A DNA stretch of 64,000 nucleotides from Bacillus sp. X1(2014) (GTDB lineage: Bacteria > Bacillota > Bacilli > Bacillales_B > DSM-18226), in NCBI RefSeq assembly GCF_007678255.1, contig NZ_VEED01000006.1, positions 252,483 through 316,482 on the forward strand, given 5' to 3'. The translations under genes and the position numbers were made by a program. The notes under the pieces are model-generated. The model was not told the DNA's origin. It saw nothing but the letters and a program-made list of their open reading frames with translations, and did not search any database. Every line of letters starts with the position of its first letter. Position 1 is the stretch's first letter. This document shows positions 51,852-62,268 of this stretch, one piece after another.

Positions 51852-53856
51852 AGTTTATTTTTTCAATATTAACAAGACAATCATATAATGTACTGCCTAG
51901 ACCATTATCCGATTCACGGCTGGATGTCAGGTTATTTACGGACCCGCCAAACTGCTTCCAAATTCCCTCATCGATATTAATCGTGTTCGGATGGGCTGTT
52001 GGCAGGATGGAAAGGTAGCCTTTAACTTCGCCGCGCTCATTCCATACTCTAACAAGGTCGTCTTTAATCAAGCCGAGAGCGTCCGCAATATTCTTCGCTA
52101 CTTCAACCTTAAGTTTCAGATTTCCACCTAACAGATGATAGTTCTGTGAGTGGTTGGAACGCAACGGATGAATTGTCAGCAAATTATATGGATACTTTTC
52201 AGCCAACTGTGGATTCCTCCACTTAGACTCCTCTGGAACAGCTAAGGTTAAACGTTCATGACCGTTCCGTGCTGTAAATTCATACTTGCCGCTTGGAGTA
52301 GTAAACTTTCGGTCCGGCCATGGGATCGCTGCAACCGGCAACTCCAGCACATGATGTTCCATTAAAGTATCCAGGGAAACACCCTTTTTTTCCAATCTTT
52401 CAAAGCCCATCTGAAGGAATTGCTTTCTAGTAAAATCAAAATCAGCACCAAAACCGAGCCGCTTCGCTAATTCCGTCCAAATCCATAAGTCAGGTTTGGC
52501 TTCACCTGGTGCGGAGACCAGCTTCGGTCCATAATTTACATAATGATGATACATCGAAGAATAATAAATGTCCTCTTCTTCAAAAGCAGTGGTTGTTGGA
52601 AGCACATAATCAGCAAGCTGCGCAGTATCCGTCATAAATTGATCAATTACCACCAATGTTGCTACGGATGAGAAGGCTTTTTCAACCACTTTGGTGTCAG
52701 GCACCTGTGTGACTGGATTCCCGCAGGTGACGACTATCATTTGTATTTCTGGATTTATTGCTTCCAGCACTTCTTCGGCCTGTTTCATAATGGAAAACTG
52801 GCGCTGATTTTGCCTGCGATGAGGGAGGGTTAACTCTTCAAACACAAAACTCTGGCCCACTTGAAGGTTCGCATAATTGGCGCCGCCTCCGGCAATGCCA
52901 ATATTTCCGCTGCATGCGACAAGGGCATCAATCAGGCGAATCGTATTGCCGCCATTTTGATAACGCTGCAAGCCAAGCCCCATAAAAGTTGCAGTCGGTT
53001 TATCCGCATAGACATGTGCTAAATGGGTCATTACTTCACAAGGCACTTCAGTCATTTCACTTATTTCCTCTAAAGTAACACTGCCTAGGAGTTGATGCAG
53101 GTCCTCAAAGCCAACGGTCGATTCCTCAATAAACTTCCAATCCTCTAACCTTAAGTGAAGCAAATCTTTGATGATTCCTGCTGCCAATAAACCATCCATT
53201 CCAGGTTTAATCGAAATATATTCATCAGCAATTTTTGCCGTGGCATTAAAGATTGGATCAATAACAAACAGTTTTGCACCGCGTTTTTTTGCCTCTAGGA
53301 GTTTTTCGTAAAAGTGCATGTTCGTCCGAGCAACATTACGGCCCCAGACGATAATATTTTTACTATTATAAACATCATCAGGTCCATGGCTATATGCATT
53401 TCCGAAATCCCACTTCTGCGCTTCAATACCTGCTCCCCAGCAAAGGGAACCGTAAAGCTCCGTGACACCACCGTAGCAATTAAAGAAACGCTGATCGAGG
53501 TTTTTTAATAACCCATTATTCGCATAGTCATGGCTGTGTAAAACGGCCGTTGTTCCGTATGTTTCTTTTATATCCCTGAGCTTATCAGCTATCTCATTCA
53601 GTGCCTGTTCCCAAGAAATTTGCTCGAATTGGCCGTTGATTTTTTTTAATGGATGCAGCAACCGCTTTGTGGAATTTGTTCTTGTTTCAAGCATCCGTCC
53701 CCGCCCGCAAATTTTTCCTTGGGTGATTGGATGGGAAGGATCTCCATCCACTTTTGTGACTCGATCATTTTCGACGGTTACATGAAATCCGCAGCTATCC
53801 CAGCAATTTAATGGACATGCCGCTTGACGTATTTGTGTCTGTGCCAATATTCCCAC
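51850..53856 (-). CDS. yyaE: Molybdopterin oxidoreductase YyaE
   Basis: A 668-residue protein of the DMSO-reductase superfamily. An N-terminal [4Fe-4S] site is formed by CPLNCWDSC (about 14-22) and Cys near 49 in GKICGRG. YGSLCWGAG near 138-146 is a candidate Mo-ligand loop, and the C-terminal MGD-binding domain (about 550-665) has NYHLLGGN and DDLVRVWNERGEVKGYL. The natural substrate is unknown. It has no Tat signal, so it is cytoplasmic. Position and length match B. subtilis yyaE, between yyaF/ychF and yyaD. Confidence 0.88.
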   Translation of the reverse strand: MGILAQTQIRQAACPLNCWDSCGFHVTVENDRVTKVDGDPSHPITQGKICGRGRMLETRTNSTKRLLHPLKKINGQFEQISWEQALNEIADKLRDIKETYGTTAVLHSHDYANNGLLKNLDQRFFNCYGGVTELYGSLCWGAGIEAQKWDFGNAYSHGPDDVYNSKNIIVWGRNVARTNMHFYEKLLEAKKRGAKLFVIDPIFNATAKIADEYISIKPGMDGLLAAGIIKDLLHLRLEDWKFIEESTVGFEDLHQLLGSVTLEEISEMTEVPCEVMTHLAHVYADKPTATFMGLGLQRYQNGGNTIRLIDALVACSGNIGIAGGGANYANLQVGQSFVFEELTLPHRRQNQRQFSIMKQAEEVLEAINPEIQMIVVTCGNPVTQVPDTKVVEKAFSSVATLVVIDQFMTDTAQLADYVLPTTTAFEEEDIYYSSMYHHYVNYGPKLVSAPGEAKPDLWIWTELAKRLGFGADFDFTRKQFLQMGFERLEKKGVSLDTLMEHHVLELPVAAIPWPDRKFTTPSGKYEFTARNGHERLTLAVPEESKWRNPQLAEKYPYNLLTIHPLRSNHSQNYHLLGGNLKLKVEVAKNIADALGLIKDDLVRVWNERGEVKGYLSILPTAHPNTINIDEGIWKQFGGSVNNLTSSRESDNGLGSTLYDCLVNIEKIN

Positions 53857-54016
53857 CCCCTATGTGCAAAACCCTATTTCTACTTTTCTTATAAGAATAA
53901 TAACATAATAAAAGCGGTGTGAGCAGAGCTAGGCTTCACCTAATTAAAGTAAGCATTTATATTTTAACAAACTAGAAAAACAGATTCATTCTTGCGTAGC
54001 TCCGCCCCTTTTCCAC

Positions 54017-54045
54017 AAAAAAAAGCATGAACTACTCTTCATGCT
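54017..54045 (-). terminator. Terminator of the DUF951 gene
   Basis: GCATGAA / TTCATGC stem with T8 following on the minus strand; the stop codon lies in the stem. Confidence 0.82.
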
Positions 54046-54229
54046 TCACCAAAATTTTCTTCATTTTCCTTGAAAATTCCCGCCTCGGAATGAGGACACT
54101 ATGACCGCATCCTTCACATTTAATGCGAACATCCATCCCCATGCGGATAACTTTCCAGCGATTTGTTCCACAAGGATGCTGCTTCTTCATCTCTACTACA
54201 TCATTTAGGGCAAATTCCTTTTCTTCCAT
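54032..54229 (-). CDS. DUF951 protein (YyzM-like)
   Basis: A 65-residue protein with the DUF951 signature: VVEMKKQHPCGTNRWKVIRMGMDVRIKCEGCGHSVLIPRREF. Three Cys and the HPCG / CEGCGH arrangement suggest a bound metal ion. Family function is unknown. It is yyzM in B. subtilis and lies 14 bp after the MscS-family gene, so the two are likely co-transcribed. Confidence 0.9.
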   Translation of the reverse strand: MEEKEFALNDVVEMKKQHPCGTNRWKVIRMGMDVRIKCEGCGHSVLIPRREFSRKMKKILVKHEE

Positions 54230-54243
54230 TCAAAATCATCCCC

Positions 54244-55110
54244 TTATTTAGGTTGTCCAGAGCCATACATGACCACTTTTGGATCAGGAGCCTTAATGCC
54301 ATTTTCGTCTAATTGAAGCTTAATATCCCTGCGAATCATGCGAGAAACGCCAGCCTGCTTCATTGGCTGTGTTTCTGCGACAACACGTAAGACAATCTCT
54401 GTTGCACCCATGGTTTGAATCCCTAGTAATTCAGGAGGCTTCACTAATTCCTCATATTGAGCTGGCATATACTGAATTGCTTCCTCAATTACTTTTTCCG
54501 CCTTAGCGATGTCCTCTCCATAGGCGATCGCAATATCTACAACCGCGATACTATTATTAATGGAGAAGTTGGTTACTTCAATAATACTGCCATTTGGTAA
54601 AATATGCAGTTCTCCAGTCCAACTTTTAATTTTTGTCGTTCTTAACCCAATTGCTTCGACATTTCCTTCAAATTGACCGATACGAACATGGTCACCTACG
54701 GAAAATTGGTCCTCAAAAATAATAAAAAAGCCGCTGATCACATCTTTGACTAAACTTTGCGCTCCAAAACCTACAGCTAAACCGACCACCCCAGCACCCG
54801 CAATTAGTGCTTTTACATCAATTCCTAACACAGAAAGAATCATCATAAAGGCAATAAAATAAACAACATAGGAAAGGACATTATCGAGCAGCCGTGAGAG
54901 TGTTTCTTCTCTCCGTTCTGACGTACTAAGCGGTGAGAGGTTTCTAATTTTAAAAATGTTATGGATCATTAATTTTCCAATCCGTATCAGGATATTGGTA
55001 ATAATTAAAATCGCAATAATTTTTAACAGCCCTTCGCCTAGAGCTAACCATGTATCTTCATTTTGGAATTTATCGATTAATTTTTGCATTCCCTTTTGTG
55101 TAAGAGTCAT
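54244..55110 (-). CDS. MscS-family mechanosensitive channel
   Basis: 288 residues with three N-terminal membrane helices (about 20-45, 70-92, 100-125). The third is the Gly/Ala-rich pore helix, AGAGVVGLAVGFGAQSLVKDVISGFFIIFEDQF. A beta domain with VGDHVRIGQFEGNVEAIGLRTTKI follows, then a cytoplasmic cage. It opens under membrane tension and releases solutes in hypo-osmotic shock. It is divergent from yyaC. YkuT-type proteins are the closest I recall. Confidence 0.92.
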   Translation of the reverse strand: MTLTQKGMQKLIDKFQNEDTWLALGEGLLKIIAILIITNILIRIGKLMIHNIFKIRNLSPLSTSERREETLSRLLDNVLSYVVYFIAFMMILSVLGIDVKALIAGAGVVGLAVGFGAQSLVKDVISGFFIIFEDQFSVGDHVRIGQFEGNVEAIGLRTTKIKSWTGELHILPNGSIIEVTNFSINNSIAVVDIAIAYGEDIAKAEKVIEEAIQYMPAQYEELVKPPELLGIQTMGATEIVLRVVAETQPMKQAGVSRMIRRDIKLQLDENGIKAPDPKVVMYGSGQPK

Positions 55111-55269
55111 TTAGACACCATCCTCTAAAACCTTTTTGCCAATTCTATTTTAGCAATTATTTTATGCAGTTAATAGCATTATGAATTTTCCTTTTTTACC
55201 CGCTTCATGTATAGATTTACTGAAAATTCCGTATAATAGTAAGACTATTTATCGTTAGGGAGTGACTTA

Positions 55270-55890
55270 ATGAATCTAAAATCCAACTTTTTTGATAGGA
55301 GGGCCAAAGCGCGAATCAGCCATGATGATCTGCATGCTGCTGAAAACCTCGCTGAAGAGCTGCTTACGAATATTCCTACTGTAACAAGCCGCCCGATTGT
55401 CTTTGTTTGTATTGGTACGGACCGTTCCACGGGAGATTCATTAGGGCCGCTTGTTGGGACACTACTAGAAGAAAAGGACCTGCGGACATTCTATGTGTAC
55501 GGGACATTAGATGAACCGATTCATGCCGTTAATTTGGCTGATAAGTTAAAGGAAATTCAGGAAAAACATGTTGATCCTTATATCATTGGCATCGATGCTT
55601 GTCTGGGAAGAGTCAAAAATGTCGGAGTGATTCAAGTGGGGAATGGTCCTGTCAAACCAGGGGCAGGAGTAAACAAAGAGCTGCCAGCAGTCGGTGATAT
55701 ACATATCACAGGCATCGTCAATGTCAGCGGGTTTATGGAGTTTTTTGTCTTACAAAATACTCGCTTAAATCTTGTAATGAGAATGGCCAAAACGATTGCC
55801 AATGGCATCTATCAAGCAAGTCTGATCTACCCTAAGCAAAATTGGACTGAATTAAACTTAAATTGGCTTGAAGAAGAGAAGACAAATTAA
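55270..55890 (+). CDS. yyaC: Sporulation protein YyaC (DUF1256)
   Basis: A 206-residue protein of the YyaC/DUF1256 family, with FVCIGTDRSTGDSLGPLVGTLL (about 48-70) and GIDACLGRVKNVGVIQVGNGPVKPGAGVNKELPAVGD. The fold resembles the germination protease GPR by family knowledge. It is expressed during sporulation in B. subtilis, and marks this genome as spore-forming. It is one of the few plus-strand genes in the core region. A terminator follows. Confidence 0.93.
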   Translation: MNLKSNFFDRRAKARISHDDLHAAENLAEELLTNIPTVTSRPIVFVCIGTDRSTGDSLGPLVGTLLEEKDLRTFYVYGTLDEPIHAVNLADKLKEIQEKHVDPYIIGIDACLGRVKNVGVIQVGNGPVKPGAGVNKELPAVGDIHITGIVNVSGFMEFFVLQNTRLNLVMRMAKTIANGIYQASLIYPKQNWTELNLNWLEEEKTN

Positions 55891-55925
55891 AAGAGCAGAC
55901 GGGTGTAACCGAATGCTCTTTTTTG
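55889..55925. terminator. Terminator between yyaC and the DUF554 gene
   Basis: AAAAGAGCA / TGCTCTTTTTT stem between converging genes. Confidence 0.85.
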
Positions 55926-55931
55926 CTAAAT

Positions 55932-56639
55932 TTATTGAACAATATAAAGAACCGATACAATCAACCCTGTGACGACGATACCAGGCAGGAGATTGGCTAC
56001 CTTAATTTTCACCATTCCCGTTAGATTTAAGCCAATCGCAAAAATCATAATTCCGCCTGTAGCTGTCATCTCGACAATAAACTGATCCATTAATGCCTGC
56101 GGAACAAATCGATCAATCTGGGTTGCAAATAGGGCAATGCCCCCTTCATAAAGGACAACCGGAATCGCCGAAAAAATAACCCCAATTCCCAATGTTGTCG
56201 TTAAAATTAACGACGTAAATCCATCGATTAACGATTTAGTATACAACACATCATGATCACCGCGAATGCCGCTATCAAGCGCGCCAATAATCGCCATTGC
56301 CCCAATCACAAAGATTAATGTCGCCGTAACAAATCCTTCAGAGATACTACCTTTTCCATTAGAAGGGCCTACTTTCTTCTCCAGCCATAATCCCAAATCA
56401 TTTAATTTATCCTCCAGTTTTAACGCCTCACCAGCTACCGCTCCCACAACGAGGCTGATAATAACAATGAGGAAATTTTCACTCTTTAAACCCATTTGTA
56501 AGCCTAACACCATGACAGATAAGCCGATGGCATACATGACAGTTACCTTCATTCCCTCAGGAATCCGGTTTAACAACTTCCCAAGAAGTGTGCCGACAAC
56601 TATTAAAAGCCCATTGACCAGAGTTCCTAATAAAAACAT
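55932..56639 (-). CDS. DUF554 membrane protein
   Basis: 235 residues with six or seven membrane helices and the DUF554 pattern (LGTLVNGLLIVVGTLLGKLL at the start, ALDSGIRGDHDVLYTKSLIDGFTSLIL, TATGGIMIFAIGLNL). The family (E. coli YqgA, B. subtilis YdfK) is a putative transporter of unknown substrate. It lies between yyaC and spo0J. Confidence 0.9.
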   Translation of the reverse strand: MFLLGTLVNGLLIVVGTLLGKLLNRIPEGMKVTVMYAIGLSVMVLGLQMGLKSENFLIVIISLVVGAVAGEALKLEDKLNDLGLWLEKKVGPSNGKGSISEGFVTATLIFVIGAMAIIGALDSGIRGDHDVLYTKSLIDGFTSLILTTTLGIGVIFSAIPVVLYEGGIALFATQIDRFVPQALMDQFIVEMTATGGIMIFAIGLNLTGMVKIKVANLLPGIVVTGLIVSVLYIVQ

Positions 56640-56705
56640 CTTACATCCACCTTTTTTCGATGTTCGAAATATATTTCTTTTAAACTATCACAATAATAAA
56701 AAAAA

Positions 56706-56729
56706 ATAAACCACCGTTTGATGGTTTAT
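56706..56729 (-). terminator. Terminator of soj-spo0J
   Basis: ATAAACCACC / GGTTTAT-type stem overlapping the spo0J stop, followed by T9 on the minus strand. Confidence 0.75.
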
Positions 56730-57577
56730 AATGATGAATCTTCCTTATGGAGCATCTCTAAAATTCGTTCTAAATCCTCTTTTGAGAAAAACTCAATTTC
56801 AATCTTCCCTTTATTCTTGTTCTGCTTAATATTAACCGTCGTCCCAAACCGTTCCCGCAGGACATGTTCCCGTTCCTTGATAAACACATCTTTCTTCGGT
56901 TCTGGCTTTTTCGTTTCACGTGGAACATTTTCATTTAATTGTTGAATCAGTTTTTCTAACTGACGGACATTCAATGCTTCTTTGGTTATTTTTTCAACAA
57001 GGCTTGGCAGTTTTTCTTTTTGGCGAAGACCTAATAAGGCACGTCCATGGCCCATCGATATTTTCCCGCTTGAGATTAATTCTTGAATCTTTTGAGGGAG
57101 GGAAAGGAGACGGATATGGTTGGCGATATGCGGCCGGCTTTTCCCTAGGCGCTTCGCTACCTCTTCTTGTGTCAACTTTAATTTTTCCATTAACAATTGA
57201 TAGGCTAATCCTTCTTCAATTGGATTTAAATCTTCCCTTTGCAGGTTTTCAAGGACGGCCAATTCCATCATTTGCTGTTCCGAAAGTGTCCTAACTACAG
57301 CTGGAACAGTTTCAAGTTTTGCCTCTTTCGCTGCACGGAATCTCCGTTCGCCTACCACTATTTCGTAGCCGCGAATACTTTTTCTAACAACGAGCGGCTG
57401 CAGGATTCCATGCTCGATGATCGACTCTTTTAATTCATCAATTGTCTCTTGTTGGAAGGTTTTACGAGGCTGATATGGATTGGGACGTAATTCGTTCAGT
57501 TTAATTTCTAGAACGACTTCCTCTTTACTAGCATCCGCAAAAAATGCATTAAGGCCTTTTCCTAAACCTTTAGCCAT
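56726..57577 (-). CDS. parB: Chromosome-partitioning protein ParB (Spo0J)
   Basis: 283 residues. The N-terminal CTPase domain includes GERRFRA and [27 protein letters not shown] helix-turn-helix DNA-binding domain ([24 protein letters not shown], about 135-158) and the C-terminal dimerisation domain follow. It binds parS, slides as a clamp and loads SMC condensin. It overlaps parA by 8 bp. A parS site is inside the gene at 56912-56927. Confidence 0.97.
   Translation of the reverse strand: MAKGLGKGLNAFFADASKEEVVLEIKLNELRPNPYQPRKTFQQETIDELKESIIEHGILQPLVVRKSIRGYEIVVGERRFRAAKEAKLETVPAVVRTLSEQQMMELAVLENLQREDLNPIEEGLAYQLLMEKLKLTQEEVAKRLGKSRPHIANHIRLLSLPQKIQELISSGKISMGHGRALLGLRQKEKLPSLVEKITKEALNVRQLEKLIQQLNENVPRETKKPEPKKDVFIKEREHVLRERFGTTVNIKQNKNKGKIEIEFFSKEDLERILEMLHKEDSSL
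56912..56927. promoter_or_regulatory. parS site inside parB
   Basis: CGTTTCACGTGGAACA differs from the 16-bp parS consensus only at its first base. In B. subtilis a parS also lies within spo0J. Confidence 0.85.
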
Positions 57578-58331
57578 TTGAGACCACTTCCTTTGCTAAA
57601 TCTAAATACACCTCAGCACCACGGGATTTGGCATCATAGGTAATAATCGGTTCACCATGACTTGGAGCTTCACTTAGACGTACGTTCCTTGGAATAATGG
57701 TTTTATACACTTTATCTTGAAAATATTTTTTCACTTCTTCAATGACTTGAATGCCTAGATTGGTCCGTGCATCAAGCATGGTTAATAAAACGCCTTCAAT
57801 TTTCAAATCCTGATTCAAATGCTTTTGAACAAGTCTTACCGTACTTAATAATTGACTTAAGCCTTCCAAGGCATAATACTCGCACTGAACAGGGATTAAG
57901 ACGGAATCAGAAGCTGTTAAGGCATTAAGGGTTAATAAGCCTAATGATGGCGGACAATCAATAATAATATAATCGAATTGGTCTCTTACTTCTTCTAATG
58001 CACGCTTCAAACGAACTTCTCTTGAAATGGTCGGTACCAATTCAATTTCTGCTCCTGCCAGCTGAATGGTGGCTGGCATTGCATACAAATTTTCAACCGA
58101 TGTAGATTTAATGACATCCTTTGCTTCTACATCATCAACTAAAACATCATATATGCATTGGTCAACTTCTGCCTTTTCAATACCAATCCCGCTTGTTGCG
58201 TTTCCTTGCGGGTCCGTGTCGACAAGCAGGACACGTTTTCCAATATATGCTAAGCAGGCACCTAGGTTGACAGAGGTAGTCGTTTTTCCGACTCCGCCTT
58301 TTTGATTCGCGATTGCAAGAATTTTGCCCAC
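57570..58331 (-). CDS. parA: Chromosome-partitioning ATPase ParA (Soj)
   Basis: 253 residues with the deviant Walker [10 protein letters not shown] (11-19), Walker A' DTDPQGN, and Walker [11 protein letters not shown]. With ParB it moves origins, and it regulates DnaA. The start codon is GTG at 58331 after GGTAGGTGA. The 314-bp gap upstream (58332-58645) holds the Soj promoter region and the noc terminator, with nothing else I can identify. Confidence 0.97.
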   Translation of the reverse strand: MGKILAIANQKGGVGKTTTSVNLGACLAYIGKRVLLVDTDPQGNATSGIGIEKAEVDQCIYDVLVDDVEAKDVIKSTSVENLYAMPATIQLAGAEIELVPTISREVRLKRALEEVRDQFDYIIIDCPPSLGLLTLNALTASDSVLIPVQCEYYALEGLSQLLSTVRLVQKHLNQDLKIEGVLLTMLDARTNLGIQVIEEVKKYFQDKVYKTIIPRNVRLSEAPSHGEPIITYDAKSRGAEVYLDLAKEVVSNG

Positions 58332-58585
58332 GATGTCACCTACCCTTTTATTCTCTCAAAGTTTTATTCTGCTATTCTCTTAAATTTTATAAAAATATTG
58401 TTCATTTGGCTAATTTAACCTTATTGGCTAAAAGAAAAATTCCATTCCTTTATTTTAGCATGAAACAGATAGGTTGTTGGATTTTTTCTCAAAATATTCA
58501 AATGTCAGCTGGTAAATAAATCGCTAGATTGGCGGGTAGTAGACATCCCATATCCAAACATTACCACTAATCATGATGCTTCCCA

Positions 58586-58621
58586 AATAAAAAGAATCAA
58601 ACATTTGAAATGTCTGATTCT
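58586..58621 (-). terminator. Terminator of noc
   Basis: AGAATCA-ACATTT / AAATGT-TGATTCT stem with TTTTTATTT following on the minus strand. Confidence 0.75.
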
Positions 58622-58645
58622 GGGATCTATTTATCTAGTTATCTG

Positions 58646-59509
58646 TTACTTTTTCTTTGGTATACGGATTGTAAATTGGTAGAATTCGTCAAATTCCTCT
58701 TCCTCAGCATCAAGGTTAATTCCGCTGTCTGTTACCATTGTTAAGGATTGGCGAATTGTATTGACGGCAATTCTCATATCTTTACTGAAAGCTTTCCGTT
58801 TTGGTTTCGGCTTTTCATTTTTTTGTTCGAGTAGTTTAACAACCCGCTCTTCGGTTTGCTTAACGTTAAAGTTCTTTTCGATAATTTCCGCCAAGAGTGC
58901 TACTTGTTTTTCAGGATCCTTGAGGGGGATCAACGCACGCGCATGTCGCTCTGTAATTACTTTCGATAATAATGCCTCTTGAATCGGCTGAGGTAATTTA
59001 AGAAGACGAAGTTTGTTGGCTACCGTTGACTGCCCTTTCCCAAGGCGTTGTGCTAAGGCCTCCTGGGTCAAGTTGTGCAATTCCAGCAATTTTCCATAGG
59101 CCATCGCTTCTTCAATGGGGGACAGCTCTTCTCGCTGCAGGTTCTCGATTAATGCAACAGACGCCGTTTCTGTGTCCGATAAATTTTTGACAATCGCCGG
59201 AGCCTCGGTCCAACCGAGCTTTTTCATCGCACGAAAACGCCGTTCTCCAGCGATAATTTCATATTGTCCAATGGCAAATTCTCTCACGACAATCGGTTGA
59301 ATAATACCATGAATGTGAATGGTTCTAGCTAATTCTTCAATTTTCTCTTCATCAAAAACCGTCCGAGGCTGAAAGCGGTTTGGAACTATATGGTCAATTG
59401 GTATTTTATTGATTTCCTCGTTTTTTTCCGTAATCAGCTCTTTTTCAAGTTCAACCTCTGGTTGTCCCTTATCGCCGAGGCCAAAAAAGCGTGTAAATGA
59501 TTGTTTCAT
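58646..59509 (-). CDS. noc: Nucleoid occlusion protein Noc
   Basis: About 287 residues, a ParB paralogue. The N-terminal amphipathic membrane-binding helix [15 protein letters not shown] is typical of Noc and absent from ParB. The CTPase domain ([27 protein letters not shown]) and helix-turn-helix ([24 protein letters not shown]) follow. It stops division over the nucleoid. The start at 59509 follows AAAGGTGGTG. No Noc binding site was found in the window. Confidence 0.96.
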   Translation of the reverse strand: MKQSFTRFFGLGDKGQPEVELEKELITEKNEEINKIPIDHIVPNRFQPRTVFDEEKIEELARTIHIHGIIQPIVVREFAIGQYEIIAGERRFRAMKKLGWTEAPAIVKNLSDTETASVALIENLQREELSPIEEAMAYGKLLELHNLTQEALAQRLGKGQSTVANKLRLLKLPQPIQEALLSKVITERHARALIPLKDPEKQVALLAEIIEKNFNVKQTEERVVKLLEQKNEKPKPKRKAFSKDMRIAVNTIRQSLTMVTDSGINLDAEEEEFDEFYQFTIRIPKKK

Positions 59510-59624
59510 CCCCAACACCACCTTTACGAAACTCCCTATTACTAATTCTCTGCCTAGTTCTATTCTTCCTGCCTAGAATAACATGTTTGCTTTAAAAATT
59601 GTTAGTTTCCCCAAATTGTTTTAC

Positions 59625-60341
59625 TTATTCAATCGGTGTCTTTCCTGGTGTCCCAGGCTTACGCGGATATTTCTTTGGTGTTTGTTTTTCCTTTTTTATG
59701 ATGAGAATATTCCGTTCACTTTCTTCCATTGGAAGCGTAAAAGTAAACATTTCCTCTAATTTTCCGCCAAGGGTGGTGATTGCCTTTTGACCCATTCCTA
59801 ATTCATCCTTAGCATGGGCGGCCTTCATGGCAATAAAATGACCGCCTACTTTGACGAGTGGTAAACAAAACTCACTCAACACGGACATTCTGGCCACCGC
59901 CCTTGCTGTTACTACATCAAAATTTTCACGGAATTCCGGATTAACCCCGAAAGTTTCCGCGCGATCATGAATAAAATGAACATTTTCTAAATTTAATTCC
60001 TTAGCAAGATGATTTAAAAATGAGATTCGCTTGTTCAATGAATCTACAATCGTAACCTCAATATGAGGGAAAACAATTTTTAATGGAATACTTGGAAATC
60101 CTGCACCCGCCCCAACATCACAAAGATGAAAAGGCTTTGTGAAATCAAAATAGAACGAAGCTGTAATGGAATCATAAAAGTGCTTTAAATACACCTCCGC
60201 TTTATCGGTAATAGCGGTGAGATTCATTTTTTCATTCCATTCGACCAATGTTTCAAAATACTTCTCAAATTGGTCGAGCTGCACACTTGTAAGGGTAATC
60301 CCTTTTTCCTGTAAATTTGCTGCAAATTGTTCGATGATCAT
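59625..60341 (-). CDS. rsmG: 16S rRNA (guanine-527 N7) methyltransferase
   Basis: 238 residues of the GidB/RsmG family, with the SAM motif [16 protein letters not shown] (about 73-88), a [17 protein letters not shown] stretch and [19 protein letters not shown]. It methylates G527 of 16S rRNA, where loss gives low-level streptomycin resistance. It lies between mnmG and noc, as in all Bacillus. Confidence 0.97.
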   Translation of the reverse strand: MIIEQFAANLQEKGITLTSVQLDQFEKYFETLVEWNEKMNLTAITDKAEVYLKHFYDSITASFYFDFTKPFHLCDVGAGAGFPSIPLKIVFPHIEVTIVDSLNKRISFLNHLAKELNLENVHFIHDRAETFGVNPEFRENFDVVTARAVARMSVLSEFCLPLVKVGGHFIAMKAAHAKDELGMGQKAITTLGGKLEEMFTFTLPMEESERNILIIKKEKQTPKKYPRKPGTPGKTPIE

Positions 60342-60362
60342 TCAGTAATCTTCCTCACATAA

Positions 60363-62252
60363 TTATTCATTCGAAACCCTTGCGATCTTGCCTTGTTCTA
60401 GGTAAACAAGCAAGATGGAAATATCGGCTGGATTAACTCCGGCTATCCGGGATGCCTGGGCAATGGACAGTGGTTTGACTAACTTTAGTTTCTGCCTAGC
60501 TTCTGTCGCAAGTCCGGAGACGGCGTCATAATCGATATTCTCAGGGATTTTCTTATCTTCCATTTTCTTCAATCGTTCAACCTGCTGCAGAGACTTTGTA
60601 ATATACCCATCATATTTCAGTTGAATTTCCACCTGTTCCTTTACCTCTTCATCTAAGGCAACTTCACTAGGAAAAATGGTTTCAAGTTGATGATAGGACA
60701 TCTCTGGTCTTTTTAATAAATCAGAGGCACGGATTCCATCCTTTAATTCACTGCCGCCAATGCTGCGTATCATTTCTTGAACCTCTGCGGTCGGTTTCAA
60801 GAACGTTGACTCTAAGCGCTGCTTTTCGGTTTCAATTGCGTCTTTTTTTGTTAAGAACTTTTCATAACGGTCATCACGGATTAAGCCAATTTGGTGGCCT
60901 ATTTCCGTAAGGCGTAAATCAGCATTATCATGGCGTAAAAGAAGGCGGTATTCTGCCCTTGATGTTAACAAGCGATAGGGTTCATTCGTCCCTTTTGTAA
61001 TTAAATCATCAATTAACACCCCAATGTACGCATCTGAACGACTTAATATTAACTGATCACGGCCCAGTGCATTTAAACCAGCATTAATCCCGGCCATTAA
61101 ACCTTGTCCTGCTGCTTCTTCATAGCCAGATGTCCCGTTAATTTGACCAGCAGTATAGAGATTTTTAACGACCTTTGTTTCAAGCGTTGGCCACAACTGT
61201 GTAGGAACAATCGCATCATATTCAATCGCATAACCAGAGCGCATCATTTGCACATTCTCAAGTCCAGAAATCGATTTTAGAATTTGCTGCTGAACATCCT
61301 CTGGTAAACTTGTTGACAACCCCTGCACATATACTTCCTGCGTATTCCTGCCTTCAGGCTCAAGGAAAATTTGGTGACGCGGCTTATCATTAAAACGGAC
61401 CACTTTATCCTCAATCGACGGACAGTAACGCGGACCTGTTCCCTTGATCATTCCAGAAAACATTGGTGAGCGATGGAGATTCTGATCAATAATTTGGTGC
61501 GTTTCTTCGTTTGTATAGGTTAACCAGCATGGCAGTTGGTCCGTAATATATTTGGTTGTTTCATAAGAAAACGCTCGAGGCGTATCATCACCCGGTTGGA
61601 TTTCTGTTTTACTGTAATCAATGGTATTACTATTGACGCGCGGCGGCGTTCCCGTTTTGAAGCGAACCAGGTCAAAACCTAGTGCTTCAAGATGTTCAGA
61701 TAATTTAATCGAAGGCTGTTGATTATTCGGTCCACTCGAATACTTCAAGTCACCAATAATAATTTCACCACGTAAGAAAGTTCCAGTTGTAATGACGACT
61801 GTTTTGGCGCGATAAACAGCTCCCGTCTTTGTAATGACACCGGTACAAACGCCATCCTCAACGATTAATTGCTCGACCATTCCTTGAATTAAGGTCATAT
61901 TTTCTTCTTCTTCAATCGTTTTCTTCATTTCATGCTGATAGGCAAACTTATCTGCCTGGGCCCGCAACGCCCGTACGGCCGGACCTTTACCAGTGTTCAG
62001 CATTCTCATTTGGATATAGGTTTTATCAATATTTCTACCCATTTCTCCGCCGAGGGCATCAATTTCACGAACGACGATTCCCTTCGCTGGTCCTCCAACC
62101 GATGGGTTACATGGCATAAAGGCAACCATATCGAGATTAATAGTGATCATTAATGTTTTCGCGCCAATTCTTGCAGCAGCAAGGCCTGCTTCACATCCGG
62201 CATGTCCTGCCCCAATGACAATGACGTCAAAATTTCCTGCTTCGTATTGCAT
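60363..62252 (-). CDS. mnmG: tRNA uridine-34 carboxymethylaminomethyl enzyme MnmG
   Basis: 629 residues. An FAD-binding N-terminus starts [30 protein letters not shown] and [11 protein letters not shown] follow, and the C-terminal helical domain ends with [34 protein letters not shown]. With MnmE it modifies wobble U34 of several tRNAs. Length and motifs are standard. Confidence 0.97.
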   Translation of the reverse strand: MQYEAGNFDVIVIGAGHAGCEAGLAAARIGAKTLMITINLDMVAFMPCNPSVGGPAKGIVVREIDALGGEMGRNIDKTYIQMRMLNTGKGPAVRALRAQADKFAYQHEMKKTIEEEENMTLIQGMVEQLIVEDGVCTGVITKTGAVYRAKTVVITTGTFLRGEIIIGDLKYSSGPNNQQPSIKLSEHLEALGFDLVRFKTGTPPRVNSNTIDYSKTEIQPGDDTPRAFSYETTKYITDQLPCWLTYTNEETHQIIDQNLHRSPMFSGMIKGTGPRYCPSIEDKVVRFNDKPRHQIFLEPEGRNTQEVYVQGLSTSLPEDVQQQILKSISGLENVQMMRSGYAIEYDAIVPTQLWPTLETKVVKNLYTAGQINGTSGYEEAAGQGLMAGINAGLNALGRDQLILSRSDAYIGVLIDDLITKGTNEPYRLLTSRAEYRLLLRHDNADLRLTEIGHQIGLIRDDRYEKFLTKKDAIETEKQRLESTFLKPTAEVQEMIRSIGGSELKDGIRASDLLKRPEMSYHQLETIFPSEVALDEEVKEQVEIQLKYDGYITKSLQQVERLKKMEDKKIPENIDYDAVSGLATEARQKLKLVKPLSIAQASRIAGVNPADISILLVYLEQGKIARVSNE

Positions 62253-62268
62253 GTTGTCACTCCTCTTT